From Vibrio algarum (GTDB lineage: Bacteria; Pseudomonadota; Gammaproteobacteria; Enterobacterales; Vibrionaceae), in assembly GCF_028204155.1 (NCBI RefSeq), contig NZ_JAQLOI010000003.1, forward strand, positions 1,302,001 through 1,366,000: a stretch of 64,000 nucleotides of DNA, written 5' to 3'. A model generated the notes under the pieces. It searched no databases. It was given only the letters and a program-made list of their open reading frames with translations, and had not been told where the DNA came from. Below, one piece after another: positions 26,404 to 36,375 of the stretch (position 1 is its first letter; every line of letters begins with the position of its first letter). Made by a program: the position numbers and the translations under genes.

Positions 26404-27849
26404 ATGTTAGGGGCTGATGGATTAAATCTTATTATGATGGTGGCGGAGTCTGGCATCATTGATACGGCAGTGAATGATCTCATTGGACGTTCTCAGGTTT
26501 TAATGATCCCACAAAATAGGGCCTTAAAAGCGTCGGTCAATAATCAGGTCACCAAGTGGCGTAATGGGGTAAAAAGGAAAATCACAAAAGCATGTGAAAC
26601 TGAACGTTTGCTTACTGAGCTTAATCTTTATCAAGAGGTTATTTACTATGATGAAGAAACCTTTTTTGAAAAAGCCCCTGAAATTGTAAATCAACTGCAA
26701 TGGCATTCTCCTTTCTACTCGAAAGCAAAAAAATTGTTAGAGCGAAACAAAGGTGTATATAACCCTATGTTTCCACACTACTTTTGCGAACAATGGTATA
26801 AAAGCCTTTCCAAAGCGATTAAACAGGCTGAGATAGCCGAACTTGAATCGGATAAAGAAAAATTTTTAGCGGATCTTTATCAACGTATTGAGACGATGCA
26901 AACTCTACAAAATGTTACTGAAGAAGGGGATGCCGTTAAGGTTGGTCGCTTGTGGGATATGGCGGCAGCTAAGCTTTCAAAAGGTGATGTTGCGTCGATG
27001 AAACGGTACGCAGAGTTTCTGAAAAAAAATGGTGACCTACAAGCGATTGCAGAGAAACTTGGGCGAATGGCAAGTGATGTGAGTGATCCTGATTTAGAGA
27101 AGAACCCAGCAGAAGAGTTAAAAATGGTCGAAGAAAAAAGCGACGAGGCCGTGGATGATATTGTTGGAATTCATGAAAGTGATGATCTGAGTCGGATGCT
27201 ACCTAATGAAACGATGTTTTTAGCGTATCCTGAACTAGAAGTAATCTTTTATAAGCATCTAGTCGACAAGCGCTTGATGAATTATAAAGTGAAAGGAAAA
27301 GCCCGCAAACTTAGAAAAATCAAATCGCAAAAACCGGAAAATAGGAAAATCGACATCGAGAAAGGACCATTTATTATCTGTGTTGATGCCTCGGGCTCAA
27401 TGAGTGGATTTCCTGAGCAGTGCGCTAAAGCGATGGCTTATGCTCTGATGCAAATTGCACTTGCTGAAAATAGGGACTGTTTCGTTATACTTTTTTCCAC
27501 TGAGCAGATCACCTATGAGCTAACTAAAGCAGATGGTTTAAGAGAAGCCAGTGATTTTCTTTCGTACCAGTTTCATGGTGGTACTGATTTGGACCCAGTT
27601 ATTATTAAATCGGTAGAGTTAATGACGGAAGGGCGGTACCGCAACGCTGATATGGTGGTTATCTCTGATTTTATCGCGCCTAAACAGCCAGAAGTTATCT
27701 TAGAAATGGTCTCTTCATTGCAATCTAAGAAAAATCGTTTTCATGCTATCAGTCTTTCTAAATATGGGAACCCACAGCTAATGGCTATGTTCGACCATTG
27801 TTGGAACTATCATCCAAATATCGTTGGTCGATTATTTAATAAGTGGTAG
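26404..27849 (+). CDS. viaA: VWA-domain protein ViaA, partner of RavA
   Basis: The 481-residue protein has a long helical N-terminal part and a C-terminal von Willebrand A domain with an intact metal site: DASGSMSG near residue 328, the threonine in HGGTDLDP near 393, and VVISDF near 419. ViaA stimulates RavA ATPase activity; the pair is linked to respiratory complexes and aminoglycoside sensitivity in E. coli. The gene starts nine bases after the ravA frame, the normal operon layout. That ViaA stays intact while ravA is split makes the ravA frameshift worth verifying. Confidence 0.93.
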   Translation: MLGADGLNLIMMVAESGIIDTAVNDLIGRSQVLMIPQNRALKASVNNQVTKWRNGVKRKITKACETERLLTELNLYQEVIYYDEETFFEKAPEIVNQLQWHSPFYSKAKKLLERNKGVYNPMFPHYFCEQWYKSLSKAIKQAEIAELESDKEKFLADLYQRIETMQTLQNVTEEGDAVKVGRLWDMAAAKLSKGDVASMKRYAEFLKKNGDLQAIAEKLGRMASDVSDPDLEKNPAEELKMVEEKSDEAVDDIVGIHESDDLSRMLPNETMFLAYPELEVIFYKHLVDKRLMNYKVKGKARKLRKIKSQKPENRKIDIEKGPFIICVDASGSMSGFPEQCAKAMAYALMQIALAENRDCFVILFSTEQITYELTKADGLREASDFLSYQFHGGTDLDPVIIKSVELMTEGRYRNADMVVISDFIAPKQPEVILEMVSSLQSKKNRFHAISLSKYGNPQLMAMFDHCWNYHPNIVGRLFNKW

Positions 27850-28107
27850 TGAAATAAGGTAGCTTCTATCACTGTATTCTTCGTTTACTATCATTTTTTG
27901 TATTAATATTGTAAACAATGTGTATGTTTTTTGTGTTTTCAAAAATATTAATAAAATAATGTTTTATTAGGTATCCAATTGTTATTAAATAAGATTAACT
28001 AAGTCAGAATACACCTGTGCGCTCGAAAGTGTTTGCATGAAAGTGTGAACAAGGTCAAAATTAAGCGTTACTGCTCGGTGAACGAGCTTCTATTTTCAGA
28101 GGTTTAT

Positions 28108-28794
28108 ATGAAAGTTGTTGATATTCTCAAGCACAGAGGAGAATCTTTGACCAAGCATCACTTGGAGATCAAAGAACTCATGTCGCCTGCGATTAGAGAT
28201 TACTGGAGTGATCTTGTTAATAAAGCAAATGAAAGCCCTATACTGCATTGGTTTCGAGATCACTCAATGGTTCCTGCAGTTAATGAAGGGGTTAAACCAA
28301 CCGATCAAGAAAGTTTCAATTTAAGTGATGAAGCTTTAGCGACTTTCAATGAACTTCATGAAAAACTAGATCAAGAAATTCATGTAGGTGATTGGGTACA
28401 TATCGAACAAGAACGTATTAATTCTTTTGGTCAAGTGACTGAAGACATGCAATGGATTCACACTGATCCAGAACGTGCAGCAGAAGAGTCCCCTTTTAAA
28501 ACCACAATTGCTCACGGTTTTTTGACTTTATCGATGCTTTCAAAAATGACGGATAGTGTTGATGCGGATAACCCTCTATTTCCTGCGGCTCGATTAGTGG
28601 TAAATGTGGGACTGAATCAAGTACGCTTTCCATACCCAGTAAAAGCCGGAAATAAGATTCGCACTCGAAGTAAGTTGTTAAAAGTAACGCCTATCAAGAA
28701 AGGTATTGAAGTCGAACGTGAACTGAAAGTAGAAATAGACGGAGTTCGTCGTCCCGGATGTGTTGTTATTTCAGTGGTTAGACTTTATTTTTAA
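28108..28794 (+). CDS. MaoC-like (R)-hydratase/dehydratase domain protein
   Basis: The C-terminal half (about residues 95-228) is a hot-dog MaoC domain: FGQVTEDMQWIHTDPERA with the catalytic Asp/His pattern, then TIAHGFLTLSML. Such enzymes hydrate enoyl-CoA, linking beta-oxidation to other acyl-CoA pathways. The N-terminal 90 residues are helical and resemble no domain I can name. I chose ATG 28108 (228 residues) because AGAGG lies five bases upstream; the open frame from 28033 lacks a ribosome site. It is monocistronic with a strong terminator. Confidence 0.85.
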   Translation: MKVVDILKHRGESLTKHHLEIKELMSPAIRDYWSDLVNKANESPILHWFRDHSMVPAVNEGVKPTDQESFNLSDEALATFNELHEKLDQEIHVGDWVHIEQERINSFGQVTEDMQWIHTDPERAAEESPFKTTIAHGFLTLSMLSKMTDSVDADNPLFPAARLVVNVGLNQVRFPYPVKAGNKIRTRSKLLKVTPIKKGIEVERELKVEIDGVRRPGCVVISVVRLYF

Positions 28795-28810
28795 GAGTAA
28801 CTAGATTTCA

Positions 28811-28843
28811 AAAAAAGAGCTGTTTATTAACAGCTCTTTTTTG
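28811..28843 (+). terminator. Terminator of the MaoC-like gene
   Basis: A 14-bp perfect stem (28811-28824 with 28829-28842), loop TATT, ending in a T-run. Confidence 0.92.
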
Positions 28844-28982
28844 TTTCAGTGTCTCGTTCTAATTAAGTTTTTGAACTATATGAATGTGGTTCTTTAGGCA
28901 TTAAGACATCGATATAGAGCTTCCAGCCTATTGTGTCCATCACATTCATGTACTGATTAGATACTTTTCTTATTTACTGGTA

Positions 28983-29801
28983 CTAGTTCTTCGCTGGAAT
29001 GTATCCATATTGCAAAATAAGTTCATTGGCGCGTTCTGATTTTAAAAACTGTATGAACTCTTTTCCATCTTTGCTAATGGTATCAGTTTTATAGAAAATA
29101 ATGAAAGGTCTAGAAAGCTGGTATTTTTTATCACGAATGTTTTCCTGGCTAGCGGTTATGCCTTCGAACATAAGTTCTTTTACTGTGTTATCAACAGAAC
29201 CATCAGAAATAAAACCTATCGCTTGAGGGTTATGATTGACGATAGTCTTGACCATACTATTGCTGCTAACGACGAGGTTAGTCGGGTTTATATCTGATAC
29301 TTGGTGTTTATTTATTACACGAGTTAATCCAAGCAGTGATTCAAAACTTGAGCGCGATCCAGAAGATAACTCTCGAGTGACAACCGCAATAGGGAGATCG
29401 TCGCCACCTAGCTGTTTCCAATTAGTGATATTGCCTTTATATATATCGAAAAGTTGTTTGCGGCTAATGTCTTCAACTTTGTTTGCGTGGTTGACTACGA
29501 CACCCAACCCATCATAAGCGATGGTTAATACGGTTAGTTGCTCTGAGTATTCACCTTCATTAAGGTAACGCGAACTCATACCAATTTCTGAAACACCTTT
29601 ATCAACTAGGGTGATGCCGGCGGTCGAGCCTATGCCTTGGACAGCAATGTATGATGAGTCATGTGTGGCATTAAACTCATCAGCAATCACCTCCATGATG
29701 CGTGATACAGAAGTCGAACCTGAAATAGTAACTTGTTTAGCATTAGCAACTGGAAGTAAAACGGTCGCTGACAGCAGAGTCGCTAAAACAACACGAAACA
29801 T
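28983..29801 (-). CDS. PstS-like phosphate-binding periplasmic protein
   Basis: The 272-residue secreted protein has a Sec signal peptide ending LLPVANA near residue 21. The phosphate-binding family pattern ISGSTSVSRIMEVIADEF follows. Other blocks, GSTAGI near residue 56 and SSGSRSSFE near 149, line the ligand site in PstS-type proteins. ATG 29801 is preceded by AGGAG. No pstCAB permease genes are adjacent, so it may be a stand-alone phosphate scavenger or sensor. A related role in adhesion or surface binding is possible. Confidence 0.85.
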   Translation of the reverse strand: MFRVVLATLLSATVLLPVANAKQVTISGSTSVSRIMEVIADEFNATHDSSYIAVQGIGSTAGITLVDKGVSEIGMSSRYLNEGEYSEQLTVLTIAYDGLGVVVNHANKVEDISRKQLFDIYKGNITNWKQLGGDDLPIAVVTRELSSGSRSSFESLLGLTRVINKHQVSDINPTNLVVSSNSMVKTIVNHNPQAIGFISDGSVDNTVKELMFEGITASQENIRDKKYQLSRPFIIFYKTDTISKDGKEFIQFLKSERANELILQYGYIPAKN

Positions 29802-29962
29802 AAAAACTCCTAAATATAAATAATTCCAGCGCAAATTGTATTTAAGAGGTATTACATTTTTATGAATGGGATGTAGTTTATACTTTTATTTGTAACTTTA
29901 AGTGTGTTTCATGAGATAGGGTTTATAGTTAAGTAGGCAGTAGTTTTTATTTGGTGTAATGC

Positions 29963-30322
29963 ATGCATATATCTGAGATAGAACAATTTCGTCTAGAAAA
30001 AGCGGTTAGAGCCATGTGTTCAAGCCGTAATCAGAGCATCTTAGCTGAGATGGGAAAGGTACAATATGAAATATACAGTGAAGGTGTTATATTTTCTAAA
30101 CTCTGCTTTTTGTTAGATTCATCTCACATAAACGCTGAGTTCCCAATCGCAAAACTAGAATATGATCACGACAAAAATTTGTGGAATTTGTACCTAGCTG
30201 AAAGAGAAGAAGGTAGCACGGAGTTGTTAGCGTGGATACCCTATCCAAAGTTGCAACCGAATGCAGAGTTTACTCATTTACTTAATGAAATAGAGTTGGA
30301 TCCATACCAAATTATTTGGTGA
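29963..30322 (+). CDS. DUF3024-like protein
   Basis: A 119-residue soluble protein of unknown function. The central pattern FPIAKLEYDHDKNLWNLYLA resembles the core of DUF3024 proteins (PVAKI-Y----LWKLYW type), which are common in gamma-proteobacteria. It is divergent from the PstS-like gene and ends in a clear terminator shared with the convergent AraC regulator. Family assignment is from memory of the pattern only. Confidence 0.6.
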   Translation: MHISEIEQFRLEKAVRAMCSSRNQSILAEMGKVQYEIYSEGVIFSKLCFLLDSSHINAEFPIAKLEYDHDKNLWNLYLAEREEGSTELLAWIPYPKLQPNAEFTHLLNEIELDPYQIIW

Positions 30323-30342
30323 ATATCGTTAAGTGGATACTT

Positions 30343-30372
30343 AAAAGAGAACCTGACTGGTTCTCTTTTTAG
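30343..30372. terminator. Terminator between the DUF3024-like and AraC genes
   Basis: AAAAGAGAACC (30343-30353) pairs with GGTTCTCTTTT (30359-30369), followed by TTTT on the plus strand. It overlaps the stop codon of the minus-strand AraC gene. Confidence 0.88.
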
Positions 30373-31178
30373 CCCTTTTTAACATGTTGTCTAAACTCTT
30401 TTGGTGTCATACCCTGCACACCTTTAAAAGCTGTACTGAAGTGAGCAGCACTTTTAAACCCTGATTCTATGGCTATTTGTGCGATGGACTTGTTACTTAA
30501 TCTCAGTTTCGTAGCCGCATGGTTTACACGTTTAATTTTTAAAATCTGAGAAAAACTTAAGCCCTCGGCGGCTAAACGCCTTTTTAGCGTAGCGATGGAC
30601 ATACCTAAGAAGCTTGCGGTCGATTCTAACGAAACATCACCTTCTATATTAATTTCTATAAAACCGATGACTTTCTCTGCAGTACCTTGGTCACATGCGC
30701 TGCGAACCATAGTTTGAAAGTTAGGTTCGATAGAAAGAATTTCGTATATTAGCGCTTGAGCTAAAGACTCCAACATGGACTCTGTGCTTGCACCACTATC
30801 TTTGGCTTTAAGCAGAATAGTTAGAATATCATTTGCGATTTCGTGTGATTCATTTAACGCATAGCTATGCACTTCACTGTCTGTTGTTTGAGCGATAGAA
30901 AGATGAAGATTGTCGCAAAACTGCCTAAATAAACTAGGTTCAAAGGTAATGATATCCGCATTGAACTTACCATTATCCGCATGCGACTCCAGAGCTCTTA
31001 TTCGATCAGAGTGGTAAATAGTGAAATCACCAGCAGAAAGCGTTCTGGGAAGGTTTTCTTTGGTTTTGTAGGTTACCTGACCCTCTTTAACGAAAATCAG
31101 CCCACATTGAGTGGTTGGATAACGTGTTGCTTTGCGGGCAACAAAAATATCATGTTTATAGACTTTTATTCTCGACAT
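30369..31178 (-). CDS. AraC-family transcriptional regulator
   Basis: The 269-residue protein has an N-terminal cupin-like sensor half and a C-terminal AraC DNA-binding domain. Two helix-turn-helix units are seen, SLESTASFLGMSIATLKRRL near residue 180 and KSIAQIAIESGFKSAAHFST near 230, ending with the signature FKGVQGMTPKEFR. No neighbouring operon is divergent from it, so its targets are not evident. The overall pattern resembles regulators of virulence or stress genes, but no specific assignment is made. Confidence 0.88.
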   Translation of the reverse strand: MSRIKVYKHDIFVARKATRYPTTQCGLIFVKEGQVTYKTKENLPRTLSAGDFTIYHSDRIRALESHADNGKFNADIITFEPSLFRQFCDNLHLSIAQTTDSEVHSYALNESHEIANDILTILLKAKDSGASTESMLESLAQALIYEILSIEPNFQTMVRSACDQGTAEKVIGFIEINIEGDVSLESTASFLGMSIATLKRRLAAEGLSFSQILKIKRVNHAATKLRLSNKSIAQIAIESGFKSAAHFSTAFKGVQGMTPKEFRQHVKKG

Positions 31179-31199
31179 AGACTCACATTGAATAATAGT

Positions 31200-31225
31200 A
31201 ATAAGGTGCTATTGAGCACCTTATT
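31200..31225 (-). terminator. Hairpin after RNase II gene
   Basis: AATAAGGTGCT (31200-31210) pairs with AGCACCTTATT (31215-31225) between rnb and the AraC gene. The following minus-strand tract is only moderately T-rich. Confidence 0.75.
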
Positions 31226-31240
31226 AGAGAGTAAATATTA

Positions 31241-33237
31241 TTACGATTTCGTATTCGGCTCAGATTTTTCTAGTTCGCTAATAGGTTGATAAGGTTTAGC
31301 AACAATATTACGGTTTTCTAAATTTACTTCCGTAAGTACTATTTCTAGCACATCGCCAAGCTTGTAAACGTGATCGTTGTCGATAGATACCGTACCTGTG
31401 TCACTATTACACTCAATTCTTTCTTTATTCGGCATAATAAGTGATGCTGGTACAAAACCAGTGGCTCCATTTTCTAAAATACGAACACGCATACCAGCTC
31501 TATTTATATCAAATATTTCACCTTTGAAGACGGTTTCTTCTTTCGGCTCATTTAGCAGCGTTAGAGCGTATAACCAGTTAGCTATATTTCGTTCTGCGAT
31601 TTTGTGGTGTTTTCGGTGGATAGCAAGCTCGTCACTAATTTTATCATCGGGTAATTGGGTCGGTTCGCGGTTTAAGATATAGTCTTTCAATAGGCGGTGA
31701 TTAATCATGTCGCCATATTTTCGAATGGGTGAAGTCCAAGTGGCATAGGTATCGAGGCCCATGGCGAAATGTTCAGACGGCTTATGGCTAAATTCACTAA
31801 ATGTTTGGTGTTTTCTTAACCTATTATCGAGATAGTTTGTCTCTAGGTTAGACAACCAGCGTCGAAGAGCACTAAAGCCTTCCAATGATGTGAGTTCTTC
31901 CGTGCTGAAGTCATTTTCTCCTTCAGCGTTAACCAGTTTAACAATCTCTTTAATTCTTTCAGGCTTAAACCCTGCGTGAGTATTGAAAATACCCGTGTTA
32001 AATTGCTTTTTCAGAACGGTACCAGCACATATGTTGGCTGTAATCATCGCTTCTTCCACGAGCCTATTTGCACTTCTACGTTCTTCAGCATGTATCGCAA
32101 TAACTTCGTTCGTTTCGCTCAGTTCAAAACGATAATCTGGTCGATCTTTGAATACTACTGCGTTGTTTTCTCGCCATGCAGTACGAGCATTAGCGAATTC
32201 TGCTAAGGTAAGAAGCACTTCCGAAATTATACTATCTGGTTGCCACCGCTCTGAGGCCGTATTTTCTAACCAGTTAGAGACATTGTTATAACTGAGCCTA
32301 GCATGTGATTTTATATTGGCCGCGAAAAATTCTATGTCATCGCCAATAGAGCCATCTGTAGAAATACTGACGCTACAACATAAGACAGGACGTATTGCAC
32401 CTTCTAAAAGAGAGCAGAGTTCGTCAGCGAGATCTCTTGGTAGCATTGGTATGTTTTTACCGGGTAAATAGATGGTAAACCCCCGAGCTCTTGCTACCTT
32501 ATCCATGTCATCGTCAGCGCTAATATAGGCTGTTGGGTCCGCAATAGCGATAGTGAGTTTGTACCCACCAGATTCTAGTTTTTCAGCATATAACGCGTCA
32601 TCCATATCTTTGGTGGATTCGCCATCTATTGTCACAAATGGCACTTCAGTCATATCTATACGCGTAAGATTTGGCTCATCTAATGCCTGCCAGTCTTGTG
32701 TGCTTTCTGGTTCTGTATTTGGAAGGTCATTTTCTGCTAAGGTTACCCACCATGGTGCAATCTGGTCATCGGCATCTGTGATTTTTTCACTAATTTCCAC
32801 AAAAAAACCATTGTCACCTTTAAGTGGATGGCCGGTAAGGTGAGCCACGACCCAGTCTCCTTCTTTTAAGGTTTCCGGGTTAAGTCCTTTTCTTGCTTTC
32901 GCTTTTAGAGAGAGCTTTTTGTATTGTTGTTTATCGGGCACTACATTGAGTCGTCCTTTAAAAACTTTACCCGGCCAATGAATCGAGTGAGCCCCTGCTC
33001 AATAAGCTGATCTGGTTCGGCGAACTCTTTTTCGTTTTCGTTACGGATCAGTGCAACGACTTTGTCCCCATGTAGGCACTTTTTCATTTGAGGTGGAGGG
33101 ATAAAAACGCTGTTTTTACTATCGACTTCGAGAAAGCCAAATCCTCGTTCTGTAGCCTTGATCGTGCCTTCTTTCTTAGGGATGTTTTCTTTTATCTGTT
33201 GCTTTAGCTGAGCTAATAGGGGGTTATCTTGAAACAT
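31241..33237 (-). pseudogene. rnb: Exoribonuclease II, frameshifted in a T run at 32960-32964
   Basis: RNase II degrades single-stranded RNA 3' to 5'. The N-terminal 98 residues (33237-32941) begin MFQDNPLLAQLKQQIKENIP as in E. coli Rnb and contain the first cold-shock fold. The frame then stops after FLKDDSM. The remaining protein continues in the -1 frame (31241-32941): FVTIDGESTKDMDDALYA with the catalytic aspartates, RPDYRFELSE, TWTSPIRKYGDMINHRLL and a C-terminal S1 domain. Adding one T to the five-T tract restores a 665-residue protein reading VKFFKGRLNVVPD. The downstream frame has a GTG at 32941 overlapping the stop (TAGTG), but a product from there would lack the first RNA-binding domain. 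Confidence 0.9.
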
Positions 33238-33519
33238 TTATTTTCATTCTGCCTGGGTATTCTGTGCTAACTATAATCACAACCACCTATATTTACTACT
33301 AGTTGCATTGAATTGACCTTAAACTTTTTGGTGTTTTTTCATCAATAAAGAGACTTATGTCAAGAAAATGACGATTTGATAAACAATTTCACTGAAATTA
33401 AATAAAAGTGTGATGGATTTCAATTTTTTCTGGATTTTTGTCCAGAATTGAGGCATTATGCGCCCCCTTAGATATGTCCCTAGCGGCTTGATGCGTTTTT
33501 ATATACTCAGTGCATCTGA

Positions 33520-33606
33520 ATGGATTTAGTGCGGATGGTTCGTACAACCATTGAAGTATTGGAATTGGAAGAGCACATGGGACCGATGATTTATTTGATA
33601 AAGTAG
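33520..33606 (+). CDS. Leader ORF (28 aa) upstream of deaD
   Basis: ATG 33520 to TAG 33606 encodes MDLVRMVRTTIEVLELEE followed by ten more residues, ending seven bases before the deaD start. No good Shine-Dalgarno precedes it. It occupies the 3' part of the 376-base gap upstream of deaD (33238-33613), which also has small inverted repeats, GATGC/GCATC (33490-33516) and ATGGTT/AACCAT (33535-33551). A translated leader could couple to deaD; a chance ORF is equally possible. Confidence 0.35.
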   Translation: MDLVRMVRTTIEVLELEEHMGPMIYLIK

Positions 33607-33613
33607 GATCCTA

Positions 33614-35491
33614 ATGCAAGATTCCAATATTCAATTCAGTGACTTAGAGCTGAATGACACCCTATTGTCTGCGCTTAACGAAATGGGTTTCGTTAATCCA
33701 ACGCCAATTCAAGCTGCATCTATACCATTCCTTTTAGAAGGTCGTGATGCTTTAGGTAAAGCACAAACCGGTACAGGTAAAACTGCCGCGTTTTCACTTC
33801 CTGTTCTCAACAAGATTGACTTAAAGCAATACAAACCACAAGCGATTGTACTTGCTCCAACACGTGAGTTGGCTATACAAGTTGCCGCAGAAGTTAAGAA
33901 CCTTGGTCGTAATATTAAGGGCCTTAAAGTTCTTGAGATTTATGGTGGTGCTTCTATTGTTGATCAAATGCGCGCTCTTAAATCCGGTACTCATATAGTT
34001 GTCGGTACGCCTGGGCGTGTACAAGACTTGATCAATCGTGATCGCTTACACCTAGGTGAAGTGAAAACATTCGTACTCGATGAAGCCGATGAAATGCTTA
34101 ACATGGGTTTTGTGGATGACGTTACTGCTATTATGGAGCATGCTCCTGAAACAGCTCAGCGTGTTTTATTTTCTGCAACTATGCCTCCAATGCTTAAGAG
34201 AATCGTTGATCGATTCCTTCGTGATCCAGCGCGTGTTGACGTAGCGGGTAGCAACCATACAGTTGAAAAAGTAGAGCAGCAATTTTGGGTAGTGAAAGGT
34301 GTAGAAAAAGACGAAGCAATGACTCGTCTTCTCGAAACTGAAGAAACTGATGCCTCGATTGTGTTCGTTCGTACTCGTCAAGATACTGAACGTTTAGCTG
34401 ATTACCTGTCTGATCGTGGCTTTAAAGTTTCTGCACTACACGGTGACATTCCGCAGTCTTTGCGTGAGCGTACTGTTGATAATATCAAAAAAGGTGTTAT
34501 CGATATTTTAGTAGCAACAGATGTTGTTGCTCGTGGACTTGATGTACCTCGTATTACACATGTATTTAACTACGATATTCCATTCGATGTTGAGTCATAT
34601 ATCCACCGTATCGGCCGTACTGGTCGTGCTGGTCGTAAGGGTAAAGCAATTCTACTCGTTCGTACGAACCAAATTCGTATGTTGCGCACTATTGAACGCG
34701 TAACAAGATCAAGCATGGAAGAGATTCAACTTCCATTACGTGATCAAGTTGCTGAGTCACGTTTAGCTAAGCTAGGTGCTGAATTAAATAGTGAAAAAGA
34801 AAATGCATCTCTAGAAAATTTTGCAGAGTTGGTAGCTAAACTTCAAGAGTCTCTTGAAATCGATGCGACTACATTAGCGGCGATGCTACTAAAACGTGCT
34901 CAAGGTAAAACGCCTTTATTCTACAAAGGTCCAGACCCTATGACGGCTGCGATTGAGCGTGAAAAACAACGTCGTAAAGATCGCCGTGATGGTGGGGATC
35001 GTGATGGACGCCGTAGCGAAGGCCGTAATTTTGGTGGCGAAAACAAAGATTGGGAAACATACCAATTACAAGTTGGTCGTGATCAAGGCGTTCAGGTTAA
35101 AGATATCGTTGGCGCACTAGCTAACGAACTTGGCCTAACAAAAGGTTCTATTGGTGCAATTAAACTTGCTCAAGGTCATACCTTTGTTCAGCTACCAAAA
35201 GCAATGAATTCTGACACCACAGGAAAGCTACGTAAGTTACGTATTCGCCAAAAAGAAGTGGGTGCAGTTGTTTGTGACTTCACTGATTTCCGTGAATCAC
35301 GTGGAGGCCGCGGAAGTGAAGGTGGTCGTCGTGATGGTGGTGGTTACCGTGGAAACCGTGATGGTGCTCGTGGAAACAATCGTGGTGGAAAAGATGGTGA
35401 ACGTCGTTTTGACCGCAATCGTGGTGGTGATAATCGCGGTAGTTACCGTGGAGAGAAAGCCAACCGTGGTGGCGCTCGCAGCGAAGCATAA
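33614..35491 (+). CDS. deaD: ATP-dependent RNA helicase DeaD (CsdA)
   Basis: A cold-shock DEAD-box helicase that unwinds RNA in ribosome assembly and mRNA decay. The 625 residues contain the full motif set: AQTGTGKT near residue 53, PTRELAIQ, DEADEMLNMGF near 156, SATMPP, RGLDVPRI, HRIGRTGR. An RNA-binding DbpA-like domain lies at about 480-560, followed by a low-complexity RGG/arginine-glycine tail of about 60 residues. The length matches DeaD, not RhlE. AGGATCC lies just before ATG 33614. The long upstream region (33238-33613) is consistent with post-transcriptional cold control. Confidence 0.95.
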   Translation: MQDSNIQFSDLELNDTLLSALNEMGFVNPTPIQAASIPFLLEGRDALGKAQTGTGKTAAFSLPVLNKIDLKQYKPQAIVLAPTRELAIQVAAEVKNLGRNIKGLKVLEIYGGASIVDQMRALKSGTHIVVGTPGRVQDLINRDRLHLGEVKTFVLDEADEMLNMGFVDDVTAIMEHAPETAQRVLFSATMPPMLKRIVDRFLRDPARVDVAGSNHTVEKVEQQFWVVKGVEKDEAMTRLLETEETDASIVFVRTRQDTERLADYLSDRGFKVSALHGDIPQSLRERTVDNIKKGVIDILVATDVVARGLDVPRITHVFNYDIPFDVESYIHRIGRTGRAGRKGKAILLVRTNQIRMLRTIERVTRSSMEEIQLPLRDQVAESRLAKLGAELNSEKENASLENFAELVAKLQESLEIDATTLAAMLLKRAQGKTPLFYKGPDPMTAAIEREKQRRKDRRDGGDRDGRRSEGRNFGGENKDWETYQLQVGRDQGVQVKDIVGALANELGLTKGSIGAIKLAQGHTFVQLPKAMNSDTTGKLRKLRIRQKEVGAVVCDFTDFRESRGGRGSEGGRRDGGGYRGNRDGARGNNRGGKDGERRFDRNRGGDNRGSYRGEKANRGGARSEA

Positions 35492-35498
35492 TTGAATG

Positions 35499-35527
35499 AA
35501 AAGCCGAGCGATGAGCTCGGCTTTTTT
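35499..35527 (+). terminator. Terminator of deaD
   Basis: AAAAGCCGAGC (35499-35509) pairs with GCTCGGCTTTT (35515-35525), with T6 at the 3' end. Confidence 0.92.
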
Positions 35528-35554
35528 GTGCCTGTTTGTTTGTCCTAATTTAAA

Positions 35555-36208
35555 TCATACATCGATACCCGCCTCATCGATTTCAACGATAAGAGTTTCC
35601 TTTAACGCCTCATCTATCCACCGGTTAAGGTCTGGATCTGTAAGTACAAAATCCAGATATTGCTGCGCTAAAGGTGATAGCTTAACCTGATAAGTTTTAA
35701 ATCGCATCACAACAGGAGCGAACATCATGTCGGCTATAGACCATTTCTCGAAGAGCCACCCACACCCACCATCTACCATGTTCATTTGATTTGACCAGAT
35801 TTGATCGATACGCTGTATATCCTTGAGCGCTTGTTCACTCAGTTCTATAAATCGTGTCGCCCTTATATTCATTGGCATTTCGTTTCGGAGCGCATTAAAT
35901 CCGGAGTGCATTTCAGCTGAAATGGACCGAGCATAGGCCCTTTCAACAGGGTCCTTAGGTAAGGCTCGTCCATTCATATAGGTTTCGTTGATATACTCAC
36001 AAATCGCCAATGAATCCCAAACAGTCACTTTGTTATCAACTAACGTGGGTACTTTCGCCGCCGGATTAAACTTGGTGATCTCTCTATAAAATTCGGGTGT
36101 ATCCAGTGGTAACAATATTTCTTCAAATGTTAATTCGGCTTTATTTACCATTAACCATGCACGTAGTGACCAACTAGAGTAGTTTTTGTTTCCTATGATT
36201 AATTGCAT
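35555..36208 (-). CDS. Glutathione S-transferase family protein
   Basis: A 217-residue GST with an N-terminal thioredoxin-like half opening QLIIGNKNYSSWSLRAWL. The SSWS segment supplies the catalytic serine in this group. The cis-proline site is AAKVPTLVD near residue 52, and DSLAICEYI binds glutathione. The C-terminal half is helical. Such proteins conjugate glutathione to electrophiles or isomerise small molecules; substrate unknown. AGGGA precedes ATG 36208. It is convergent with deaD, and a 304-base gap to ackA (36209-36512) holds an FNR-like site. Confidence 0.88.
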   Translation of the reverse strand: MQLIIGNKNYSSWSLRAWLMVNKAELTFEEILLPLDTPEFYREITKFNPAAKVPTLVDNKVTVWDSLAICEYINETYMNGRALPKDPVERAYARSISAEMHSGFNALRNEMPMNIRATRFIELSEQALKDIQRIDQIWSNQMNMVDGGCGWLFEKWSIADMMFAPVVMRFKTYQVKLSPLAQQYLDFVLTDPDLNRWIDEALKETLIVEIDEAGIDV

Positions 36209-36375
36209 ATCTTGTCCCTAAGTTTTGCATTAATAAGTGGGAGTATTGCCGTTTTGATTTTATCTGACAACAATTACTTAACATGTGGGCTTCGTCATTA
36301 AGAAACTACGTGAATAATTAGGCATAAAATATCAGTTTAATTGCATTAAATTTGATGCTCGTATAAATTTAATAT

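Noticed and set aside
35262..35495. ORFs on both strands over the deaD tail
   Set aside because: They arise from the low-complexity RGG-coding repeats of DeaD; valine-rich or histidine-rich products are shadow reading.
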